Of a DNA stretch of 64,000 nucleotides, positions 45,126 to 56,328 are shown piece by piece. Source of the stretch: Pleodorina starrii. Taxonomy: Eukaryota; Chlorophyta; Chlorophyceae; Chlamydomonadales; Volvocaceae. Location: contig BRXU01000005.1 of assembly GCA_030267565.1 (NCBI GenBank), positions 4,963,501 through 5,027,500 on the forward strand, read 5' to 3'. How positions within the stretch are numbered: the first letter of the stretch is position 1; each line of letters opens with the position of its first letter. The position numbers and the translations under genes are program-made. Below the pieces are notes generated by a model. That model ran no database searches, had not been told where the DNA came from, and saw nothing but the letters and a program-made list of their open reading frames with translations.

Positions 45126-48100
45126 TCAGTGGCGAAGGAGGCGACGGCCCGTGGTGGGCGCTTTGCAGTCGCCGCTTAGGGGCAGCAGGCCCAGGCCGTG
45201 CGGGTCTGCGCGGTTGGTTCCGTTAACCATGTTTGTAATGGGGTAGATGGCTGTAAACTTGGCGCTGCGACCCGAGTGGACCAACTTGAGGATTCCCAGG
45301 CCGGGAGAGCTTCCCTGCGCGCGCGAGGGCGACGGCCAGGCACGTGTACAGCAGTCGGTGTGCATGTGCATGCGTGGTGATGTTGAAACTGATGCGCCAC
45401 TCTGGGAACGGCTAGGCCTTAATGGCGCGAATTCCCTTCACGGCCACTTCATGGCCATTATATGCCGGCGCCATGAAGATGTTTGGGTACCGCGCGCTGA
45501 GTTAGTTATTCCCTCGGCACGACAATCAATATAGCTAGTCACACCAGCACGCAGGTAAAGCCGCAAATACGTTAATACCGGCAATTCGTTACCGCCGTTG
45601 CCGCCACACGCAACAGAAACGTCAGCCAATATACGGATGGAGAGATTATTAACTTTCATTAATTACATCCGTGGAAGGCAGCATATGCGAGGTAAACCGG
45701 TCGCTGCCGTGCGCCATCGCATAGTAAGGAGCGCTAACGAACTTACCGTGCTGACGTGTGGGTCCGCGGATTGAGGGTACAGGCCCCGTAGGGTCACAAA
45801 TGCATAGTCCATGCTTGGCGAGATGACCAGCGCGTCGGGTGTGGGGTCGGTGGAAAGCGCGCCCTTGAGCTCGATGCGGTTCACAAACTTATCGGAGCGA
45901 AAGGAAAACACGTCGATGACGCTTTGTGCGCGGTCAGGCTGCCAGAAATAGCTGGGTTCCCTGCGTGCGTGGAGCAACACATCACAGGTTACAACGGCCG
46001 TTGATGAGGGTATGCGTTCTCTCATAAACGCGTGCATATGCGCATATCCAAACGATGCGCGGTCGCCTGCAGCTAATAAGCTTAGGTGTACCCAACTCTT
46101 GAATGGCGGCAGGCTCCCACACCCACAAACGTACCCCGCGCTGTTGTAGGTGATCCCCGCGTAGTGTGCATCTCGGTCCCCAGTGCTGTCATCTGTGACC
46201 ACCTTGGGGGCGGGCGTGTTGGGCGGGTTGCGCGCCGAGTAACCCGTGTTGGGCAGTTTGTACACCTGTAGATGGGATGGCATGTGTGTGCGTTGTTGTT
46301 ACGTGGTACGTAACGATGGGATCCAAGACTCTAGTAGAGGAGAGCTAACGAACGGGTCAGCTGGTAGTGCGCTGCACCGGAGGCGACCAGGGCAGCCGAG
46401 ACGCACACCTAGACCAGACAGCATATGTTACTCAGACAGACACTAGCGAGTCCGGGAGGAAGGATCAGAAACCCGCGACCAGCCACGGGAGGCATTTGCC
46501 TTGCTTGAGGCTCCGTCCCCAATAGGCGATAGGCCCCGGGTCCGTCCCCACAAGTAGGCGCGCCAATCGATAGACCTCATTACAGCTCGCTGGCTGGAAT
46601 TAACTAGATGAGGCCTGCTGCACCCCAGACACCCCGTTAAAGCAAACGTAACCACGCAGGATCGTCAGCGTGAATGAAATCGTCCATCTGCTGTGCCCGC
46701 AATGGCCGCCGTTAGCACACAAACTTGTCTAACACAGTCCGTAAGGAGGGGTGATGCGGCCTCTCAGAGTCCCACCATTTATTTATACCCTCCCAGGGCT
46801 GCGAAGGCGCGAAGGAGGCCCGTCCCAATAGTCAACGACCACCCGACAGAGATAGCATGTCGGCTCTATCTATTTATGTACTGATGTCAGGACGTTGTGA
46901 TGGTTGTTACAGCGGGCTCGCTCCAGATAAACTCCGGAAGAACGAACCCGGCTCCGTTGGTTGACGCCTTGGGTGCATGCGAGAAAGCATGTGCACTACT
47001 TTCAAGCGGAACCACGCGCTCGAAATGCTGGGTATATATGACATTTGGGACACACAACGTACGTACCTTGAACTCGTAGAGATTGGCTGCGGTGCCGCCT
47101 CCGGAGTTGATGTACCTGTACCGGCGGCCGATGGGGTGTGCAGCAGATAGACACTTTGTGAGCACTAATATACTCAGCCGTACTCCCCCCATAGCTAGTA
47201 TGGACATGATAACACGGAAGGAGCGATCTGATATGAGAATCCTACATCGCGCATCATTACGCACGTGCAATTGCGCAAATAAACATCGCAACGTTAAGCC
47301 TGAATAGGACATCTTGCTCCTTGGAGAATGCTCCTTGAAGAATGAACACGATGCTCAGCAGGTATGCACATATGTATTCGATCTTTGTCATTATGCCCTT
47401 TAACGATACGAGGCTTATAGATACGATATATACGTATATATTGTGTCTACATCCACGTGGTACGTTATGTAGATAGATGTACGGACATACATGAACTCAC
47501 ATGTACTTCCCGGCCGGTACGCCGCCACAGCCATTGGCACCTATGGTCATATTGTCGTACTCAGCCACAATTCTCATCGGCGTTCTAGTGATATCGAGAA
47601 CCAACATGCCGCCGCCGCGAAGCGTAACGAAGGCCACGGGCGGGTCGCGCAGGGCGGGGATGCAGATGGGCGCATTGTCCGGCCGGAGCCCTGTAGATAG
47701 GCGATAGGTTTAACAGACGACAACAAATAATAAGTGCATCTGCCATGCGGCACCAACCAGCAGAAAATGGTCAGCGAGCGCCTTCTTACTTCAGACTGGT
47801 TGACATCTATCCATGGATAGAAAGATGTTATCCCTTATTCACAAGTCGCTGACCATTTACGTACCTCGCTGACTATCCAGTAGCTAGTAACTATCCAGTG
47901 GCCCCTGGATAGTTACTACTGGATAGCCTCGAGCTTCTGCCAAGCATTATTACATGCAGTCAACATGCGGAGGACTTCCTTCAGGGAATTTCATTATATC
48001 TGCATGCCTTGCCTGATGATGAGAACGGCCACATGTGAAGTAATAGTAGCAGTCCAATGCATGATGGGTGCGTGTTTTCCATTGCGTGAGAGCAGGCGGC

Positions 48101-51100
48101 ATGGCCTTACTGGGGTCCTCGCACAGGGCGCCATTCGGTGTCGTGCAGTTGCCGTACATTGCCAACGTTGCGTTGACGTCATGAATGAAGACCTCTCTCT
48201 GCAAGCACATGGTCGTAAAAAAGGCAGGGAATGCTCCGTCGGGCATCGAAATCCAAAAACGAAGGGCGGGCGTACGTACCATACGTCACAACGAACTACC
48301 TAACATACACGCACGGCAGATACCGTAGTGGCCAACAAATGGTCCCTATGTAATAACCTCACAAATGGCATCACGTTTACGGCTTATATATGACGCATCG
48401 CCAGCCAAACATATATATGTATATTTACATGATATATCGGTGAGTACAGACGAGGTTCCGTCGGTACCATCATCAATTCGCCTTTCTCCTTGCAGCAGCT
48501 GCTGGCAAACGATGTGCGTGTAACACATTCATCCCGCATCTTACATTCCGTACTCGCGCCTGATCGTCGCGAAGGCCAAAAATTGACAATTATTTTTTTG
48601 GGCGGGGCCCCAGCGCGAAGCGCCCAGGGGGGCCCCGCCCTGTAGGATTGCCCATGTCCGTGCGTGCGTGCGTGTGCCCGTGCGTGGGACGTGGGATGGA
48701 AGTAATTGGACAAGTGCAGACTTTCGGCCAACGGAAAGGCTGCATAAGTAAAAGATTACATTCTTTATTGCACGGTAAATTTATTATTGGAACCCAACAT
48801 CGCATGAGTACAAACCAGTTTGGCAGTCTCCATGGACCGAGGCCGAGGTCAAACCAACACCTCTCGGCCTATAATTCATTCCAGAAGATTCATCGTTCCT
48901 TAAAGTGGAATTCTGACATGACGGCGTGAAATGAATCTTCGTTTCGGCAAGCAACCAACTATGTTTGCATTGCGAACATTCTTCCCGCGACCACACCACA
49001 GCAGCTCTGCTAGCCGGTCCGATCGTCTTGACGCATATTACTATTACAAAGGTTGCAAGGAGCAAACCATGAGGGGCAAACTGTTGGTTGTTGGACGCCA
49101 AGCCGCCAATGCACGCACGCACGATGCGGCGCTCTTCTGCGGGCCGCCCGACAAGTCCAGTCGGCAACCTAGGGGACTTCTACAGTCCTGTCCTAATGTT
49201 AAAGTTGTCAAGACTGCTCTACGATACGGCGGATACCTCGGTAGCGAAGCCTGTGCACTCTCGTCGGTAACTGCACGTCGTCGCGACCCTCGCAAACAGT
49301 TCCGCTGTCCTTCTATTGGCAAGTCAGCCTGCGTGATATGTGAATGATACACTCCACGTCTACTGTCATGTTACTTAAGCCAATGCGCTCGCGGGAAGAG
49401 TTGCACAGTGCCGAGACGGAGCGCGATGCTGAACATGGGGTGGATTGCTCAAGCCGCAGGCATTTCGGGTATAAAGCTCTGGCTGTCTATCAGCAGGACT
49501 GTCAGGATACTCTCACACTTGACGCCCTCGCCGCTCGCTTTGGAAATGATGCCGTATTTCGATCCATGCGCTCATGCAACCGGCGGGATGACGTGATTCG
49601 CGCGGCGCCGGCAGGCCTTGCTGACGACTCCGCAAGCAGGAATTTCGGGAATAAAGCTCTGGCTATATATCAGCAGGAGTGTCCACACTTTCGCCCTCGC
49701 ACTCAACTTAACCCGTACGGATTGAACGGGGCCCCGCCCTTTTTCCGGCTTCAAGGAAGCCGACACCAACCCCTTGTCAAAGTCGCGATGCCCTGGAAGG
49801 AATTAATTTTGAAATTCGCACATCCTGACCCACGGGGTCTTTGGCATGGCGAAAACACCCTGGACACGGTCAAATGGAGGCAATCCTGAAATTGTAGCCA
49901 TCGGACTTCTCTGCCAGTGTTGAATTCCCTCCCGGAAGGCGGTTTGGGGTGAGGGGAGGGCGTGTGGGTACGCTCAGCTGCCCCCCACATGACCCAGGAA
50001 TAATTTTCAAAACTCGCGAACCCCTAGACAGAAATATTTAAATCTGCGCGACTTTGCAAGATTTTCCAAATAATTATTTAATATATAGCGAAGATCCCTT
50101 GGAGGTACGGTTCTAGGTGGACCGCCTTAATCTGAAATCAGAGCACCGGCGTGAGTAATGCGCGCAGCCTGTATGTCGTCAGTACCCCGACTCCAAATAT
50201 GGCCACCACTCATCACGCACGTGTCATCAAGCTACAGACAGCGGCACCCAACGGGTTTCCATGCAACCGTCACCGCATGCAACGGCAAACCTGCCCAAGT
50301 TTCACCGAACAAATGGCATGCATGCACCGACCACCACCAAGCTGCCGGTTCACTGCACGTGTCCAACCCTGTCCCGCCACGCGTTAATGATTGCCACCCA
50401 CCTTCCAGTCAACGTTGATCCGTTCCACCTTCTTGCCGTTCTGATTGGCAATGATGATGAACCTGTCGTCCCTGCGTGCGATAATAAGGTCCAGATGTTT
50501 GGCGGCGAGCCGCGATTCGGTTCAGTGTGTGGCCAATGGGCATGCAGATACATGTACATGATGACCGACCGGCGGCGAAATGACGTGTCACGTTTTTGTT
50601 AGATAGCTAGACACATGAATCAAAGAATCCCCGAAGGGATCAAGCGCCACCAATGGCCGGCGCGCGCCCGCCTGTCCACGCGCGTGTTCGCCACCCCTCT
50701 TGTTAGATAGTTTATCTACCACAACCAGATGCACCATCTGGGGTTCTCTGACTCCTGTGTATGTCCAGCGGGCGCCGGCCATTGATGTCGCTTGATATAC
50801 GTATGTCTGCACGCGTGCACTGTGCACACTTCTCTCTCGAGAACGAACGCTAGCAACTATTATCCAATGTACGTTCCTATGGGACGTCACACTGCTGCCT
50901 GCAGCTTACGATGTGGGAAGCGCAGCATGTGCCTGCCGAAGTCCGTTGAAGCCGGGTGTGGTTCGGAAGCAGGCCAGGGGCTTGCGGTCCTGTGCCCGGA
51001 AGATGACAACGTGGCCGGATACTACGAACGCAAGGACTGCGTGCGAGTTTGCCTGGTTGAAGAAGAGCATATGAGGCCGCACGGGGTATGCGCCTGCGTG

Positions 51101-52263
51101 CGTGCACGAAGGCAAGCAAGGTTGGTGAGTCCAGCGAATGGCGCCAGGACGAAGGTGTGCGATGTGCTTGGGCGTAGTCGATGGATCGAATCGGAAGGAG
51201 TTTTGCAGGCGGCGCTTAAAACATAATCGTTCTGAATTAAATACGTATAAAAGTGCAGCCTGAAAGGCTTAAGGCTGCTGCGACGGCCACTGTTCCTGGC
51301 TTCCGTCTGGCTTCTGCTGACGTTCCTGTTCGTTTGTATGTCTTTCATTACCCTTATCCCATCCAAACTGTATTGCATGTTACTACCCTAGCATATGTGT
51401 ACCTATATTTTCATGTATAATACACGCTCCGGAGGTCCACCAAACAAACCGTTGCTGCTGCGTGACTGCTACTGGCGACAATCAACGGGCAACCTTGGAC
51501 GGCCGGCCCAGGTTGACGGTCCTCTATACATGCACTTGCCGTCCCCATTTACATTGTTTTTATTTATCATCACTTTGCATAAACAATGCTATACTTCTGG
51601 CGCTCGCTCAATCGCTGTCCTCGATGTCATGTCACGGTGTCACGGATGGACGGAGTTCACACGCACGCACCTGTCTGCTGGAAGCAAAGTCGTGAAACCT
51701 CAACGCCGAGATTAATCGCCTGATAGATTCTTTTGAGGTCATTGCTCTTAAAAATGTGGATGTAACTGCACATCGGCCGTGATAAAGCAGATAAAGGGTT
51801 CGCGGCAGTCATCGACTTGAGCGTGCATGGCGGGCGAGCGGCGAAGCCAACAATTGGCTATCTGGCTTGTGCTGGTTTGAATTTGAAAAAAGGACGCATT
51901 TGCAACTTACCCTCCGTAGCCAATTTGCGCCGTTCCGTTGCTGGAATCAGCTTGATCAACCAGCCATCTGCGTCAGACGGTAGCAAGCTCGCTTATGCCA
52001 ATTCGCAAGGGTATGGTACGCACTTTGATTTAAACGTCTGAGGGGATACCGACAATAATACGCGCGCCCAGAGCGGTTCGCAACGTAGCTCGATAGATTC
52101 AAGTGCAGTATATACGATCAGCAAGTAATAACGACACCTGGCGGACAGCGTGTCAAGCAACTTACACTTCATACTTGCAGGAGCCGCCGTCGACGCCGCG
52201 GAGCAGGCATAACGCAGCTGTGACGAAGATAGCAAAGGCGCCAAACGTATTTGTGCTGCCCAT
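45126..52263 (-). CDS. Secreted beta-propeller protein, eleven exons, 454 aa
   Basis: Exons 52263-52166, 51967-51911, 51765-51671, 51093-50910, 50471-50402, 48198-48111, 47690-47501, 47115-47067, 46265-46135, 45960-45747 and 45314-45126 total 1,365 nt and are in phase at every junction. The protein starts MGSTNTFGAFAIFVTAALCLL, a signal peptide with likely cleavage near RGVDGG. Blade-like repeats follow: VWLVDQADSSNGTAQIGYGGY, AVLAFVVSGHVVIF, QAHAALPTSDDRFIIIANQNG, NCTTPNGALCEDP, LRPDNAPICIPA, VAFVTLRGGGMLVLD, GKYMYINSGGGTAANLYEF, NPPNTPAPKVV, ALVISPSMDYAFVTLRGLYP and a C-terminal LGILKLVHSGRSAKF. I recognise this as a conserved secreted YVTN/lactonase-like propeller family of green algae and some bacteria, without a known reaction. 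Short intervening Cys pairs suggest disulfides. The intron 48199-50401 is unusually long. Confidence 0.9.
47768..47926. repeat. Cluster of inverted repeats in an intron
   Basis: Arms 47873-47898 and 47905-47926 (ctatccagtag...actatccag) form a hairpin with a 4-nt insertion in one arm. Just left, ggtcagcga near 47768 pairs with tcgctgacc near 47848. The block lies in the intron between propeller exons 48198-48111 and 47690-47501. Confidence 0.75.
49344..49889 (+). CDS. Possible nested ORF, 181 aa, opposite strand in a propeller-gene intron
   Basis: An ATG-initiated ORF with an internal duplication: HFGYKALAVYQQDC at about residues 39-53 and NFGNKALAIYQQEC at about 99-112. The DNA behind it, gcaggcatttcgggtataaagctctgg, is repeated with changes about 180 bp downstream. 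The predicted protein is mixed and soluble with no known domain. It could be a small nested gene, or a piece of an old repeat element. Confidence 0.25.
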   Translation: MIHSTSTVMLLKPMRSREELHSAETERDAEHGVDCSSRRHFGYKALAVYQQDCQDTLTLDALAARFGNDAVFRSMRSCNRRDDVIRAAPAGLADDSASRNFGNKALAIYQQECPHFRPRTQLNPYGLNGAPPFFRLQGSRHQPLVKVAMPWKELILKFAHPDPRGLWHGENTLDTVKWRQS

Positions 52264-52694
52264 GGTGACTGATGCGGCTTCGCTAGACTATGGGCTGGGA
52301 TGGTTTACCAGGCGAGAGTATAAATAAGCTGCTAGATATTATATATGGATCGGTTCGCGAATCGTATCTGAATCCCTGGAGCGCGGTTTATTTGTTCGAC
52401 TAATTGCGCGCGCAATCCATTCCTTGGGCACGCCCTGCCTCCCAGCCCTACGGATGAAAGCGTACGGTGAAGGACGGGCAGGGAGCGAGCGAGTGCGAAT
52501 TGCACAAGTTGCAGTTATGTGCTTATAGCAATTAAAAGTCAGATTTCGAACAATAACCATATTTGTTGAGCTGAACTTGAGGGACGTTGCATCGCAGCAG
52601 TGTAAGGTTGTGTCACGGATGAAAGCGTACGGTAAAGTAAGAACGGGCAAGGAGCGAGCACGGATTGCGAAAGTCGAAGTGATGTCCGCCGAAC

Positions 52695-52737
<43 letters not shown>

Positions 52738-53983
52738 TTCAGGCTTGGGTCTATGAGGCCACAGAATATTATTATCCTCTTACCAGGCCCACGGTGGTGT
52801 ACGTCCCCTGCCTGCCTTACTTGAACAGCAGCGTTAGTTCGAACGTTTCGCGATGTTCGATAACCTGCGTTCCATGTGCAAGATCTGCGCGACAGTGTTG
52901 CAAGATATATATGCCTAGCGTTGGCGGACAGATATCCGTTGTGCGTAGGGGATATCCGCGCGCTCTCGAGTTGTGGGACAACACATGCATTGCTAGCTGG
53001 CATGCATGTAAGGCCGGTGCAATCGTGTGCAATATGTAGTGCATGCTTGCTCGCGTTGCTCACTGGCTAAGAGGTTTCAGACAGCAGGCTCGGCATTTTT
53101 ACGATTTTTACTGCGCGACATGTAACGAACCTCCGCCGTGGCGGCCTTACCCAGCCACTTTGATTTACCAGCTAGCCATCCACCGCCTGCATGCCCCCAG
53201 GAAGTGCGGCCTGCTGGGGCGTGATTGACGACCGGGTCAACGGTTGCCCCACCTGTACTACGCGATTACGGCTCAAGACGTGCTGAGCCGATCAGCATCT
53301 ATCGGGGCGCGGGCGCGGGGAGACCCCAACGCGCAAGCTGCTGCCCGTGGTGAACGAACAGAGAAACGGACTGGCTGCTGGGATGGCCTGGGATGGCTTG
53401 CTTGGCCGCCCGCTGCTTGTACGGCGGAAGCTGGCGGAGGAGACGGGTGCTCGCTCGCCTGTACATAAAGAGCCCTAGCTTTCTTGACAACATGCCGAAG
53501 GTGCGCACAAATATGCGAGGACTAAGCAGAGCAGCGCAGCAGATACCGTGCGTGACACGGTCGGCTAGATAGTCAGTTGGGTCGTTTGGTGAGTGCCCAC
53601 GCACATCGCGCAGGTACCCCAGCCACGTGCAAACCCAGTTCCGCTTGCTCCATAGGGGTTATGGGTTTTAGGGTATTGCGCGGCATGCAATCGAGGCGGC
53701 GATAGGATGCTTATGTGTGGATACACTTATTACAAGCCGTGCGTGACTGTCCGCAATTGGTGACGTAAGAGACCTACCCACCGTAGCCCCTCACCCGCCC
53801 GCCGCCACACACGCCCAGTGAACTCAAGCCCAAGCAAGCAGCAGTACGGAGCACAGCACCTCACACTTCGGCCTGGTAGTCGTTTGCCGGCAGCTGTCAA
53901 TTAAATATGCCGGCTATGTCGCAAAGTACCTTTGCAAGTAGCTAGGAAAGATCCGGCGGTGGGTCGCTCGTACATACGCATGC
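52264..53983. other. Spacer with promoter of the propeller gene; no gene recognised
   Basis: It runs from the start of the minus-strand propeller gene to the first recognisable LINE coding sequence. Apart from the TA run at 52699-52734 I see no structured feature; the 5' boundary of the LINE may lie in its right part. Confidence 0.5.
52699..52734. repeat. (TA)n microsatellite, about 18 copies
   Basis: An uninterrupted ta run upstream of the propeller gene. Confidence 0.95.
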
Positions 53984-55513
53984 ATGGCATGTCTACAGCT
54001 CATCAACGGGCGCCCCCTTGAAGCATCCCGCGACTGGGCAGGTACCGAGAGCGTAGCGCGAAATCAGAGGGTTGTTGCGGCGTCGTCGTCTTTGAGTGCT
54101 CCATTCACCCTGGCTGAGGTCATTGCGGCGTTGAAGTCGTTACGCAACCGCAAGTCACCAGGCCTCGAGCTGGCACCCGCGGAATGCTACAAATACGCCA
54201 CTCGTAGGATAGAGAACAAAGACGAGCTTGTTCTGGCGCCGTACCTGTTGCGTCTTTTGGAGCATATTCGGTCGACTGGGGACTACCCCAAGCAGTTAAG
54301 AGGTTTCGGTCGTCACCCCCCTTCACAAAAAGGGCGACGCGCACGACCCGAGCAATTACCGCGGGTTGGCTGTTGGCGGGGCCCTTTCTAAGCTTTACGC
54401 GTGTTTGCTGGACCGGCGGTTGAAGGCGTGGGGAGAGGGTTGCGGAGCGCGCACTTCATACCAGGGAGGTTTCCGAGCCAAGCGTGGCACCATCCATAAT
54501 TTGTTCTTGGTGCGGCACCTTACGGACCGTTGCCGTAGGGATCATCCCAACGTATCAGGTCAGGCGCTTTTTATCTGTCAGATCGATTTCGGGAAGACGT
54601 TTGATCGGGTGAACAGGGACTTATTGTGGTCTCGCCTCGAGGAAAGAGGGGTGAAGGGCGCAGCGCTGGAGGTAGGCCCTGAAGCGCTGTTACGAGCGGG
54701 TGGAATTGCGGGTCAAAGTGAACGGCGCGACGGGAGAGGCGTTCTCCTCTTCACAAGGGTTGAAAAAAGGTTGCCCGATGAGTCCCACGCTGTCGGAAGC
54801 GTTCGGTCTCACCGTCAACGCGAAGAAGTGTGAGCTGCTGCTTTTTCACCCCAATGCCCAGGTCAGGAGTCATTTTGTTGCGATCAGCGACCTGGTTACC
54901 ATGCGCGGAACGGAGGACGGGCTGCCGGTGGATCGACCTATCACTTGGAAGACGCGCGCGCGTACGCTATCTCGGGCTGCACTTTGGTCCTAACAGTGAT
55001 TTCTCATCCTGCACGGACGAGCTTTATGCTGCGGGCCGGCGGGCCATGTTCTCCCTGCTTAGCAAGCTACGTCGGCAAGGGCTGTTGTTCCCTTCAGTCG
55101 GCATGAAATTTTTCAACGCGCAAGTTCGCTCTGTTCTGTCGTACGGTTCGCAGCTGTGGGGCGCTGAACTGGTTTTAGCCATGATAGCGAGGGGCTTTCC
55201 GGCTAACGAAGCTCCGCGTTCCTGTTATTTTGAGGCCGCTATCCGGGACCGTATGGTCAAGCTGCAAATCTCGTTTATGAAGCAGCAGCTGGTCGGAGCC
55301 TCCGTCCCACCTCTGCAGTTGTTGTTTAGAGAACTCGGTCAGATGCCTCTTCAGTTGTATTGGGCTGAATCTGTTTTTCGTTTTTGGAACAGCTTGGTGG
55401 CGGACACTAGCAATGTGTACCACAGCTCTTTTCGTCATGAGATTCGTTTGGCTTTGGAAACAGATCTGCAGGCAGACGGTTGGGGCTCCAAGGTCATTCG
55501 GGTCCTGAACCAT

Positions 55514-56000
55514 GTCACGCTATCTCGTGTGACTGCCACGGAGCGTGGCGAGTACTACTAACTGTCAAGTTTCCGTTGGAAGCCGTTATTCCTCGGCCCT
55601 TCGGGTCAGGTTCAGTAACCGTTTGAGTGCGGCGATTGAGTCTTCGTCACTTGTTAATATTACATTTGTTTGTTGCATATGTTTGGAGCCCTTGCCAAGT
55701 TTGGTTTCAGACGGTTTCAGACGGTGCGGGCTCCCCTGGAGTTAACCTAACTGAATCGCTTGGGCTGGTGATAAAACCCGGCGATTGTGCGAGTAAAGGT
55801 ATCTGTGTCTCGCATTTTGAGGTAATAAAGACTCTAAGTAGCAAATATTCGCAGATCCGCGATAGGCAGACCGCGTGACGCAGTCCTACTTTATTTGTAA
55901 GTCAGTTTCAGTGATCCGTTCTCCGAGGAGAACTCCCGTGCCCAGGTCGCCCTAGGAGGGAGCAGCTTAGCTCGCCTCCCGAAGGCGCGTGCTTTCCGCC
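55514..56000 (+). repeat. A1 repeat of the split-repeat retroelement
   Basis: 487 bp matching 60026-60512 with about ten substitutions. It includes an AATAAAG motif near 55827 and ends ...gcgtgctttccgcc. Confidence 0.93.
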
Positions 56001-56328
56001 AGTGCGAGACACAGATTAGCTTGTTGTCATCGAGCATCTGGAGTCAACTTCGTCGACTGTTTGCTACATCGTCGGGCCAAGCCCGTTTGATATATATTTA
56101 TATTTGCTGCGTCAAGTCCTGCAAGAGCTTGTCCTCGCGTCAAGCGCGAGGGCTGCAAGTGGTCGGGTTCAAGACCCTTGCTTGCAAGTGTGGCCAGCCG
56201 GAGTCAAGTTCAGGCTCGCCTTCATCGTAAAGAGGCCCCAGGCCTTTGGTATTGGCAGTGGTCGCTACACGCTGTCATTTGTGGTGGCCCCAGGCCCTGC
56301 GAACTCTGACTAAGGGTCTGAAGACGAC

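Noticed and set aside
52543..53063. Minus-strand ORF of 174 codons
   Set aside because: It runs through the (TA)n microsatellite, giving YIYIYI; no other coding signal.
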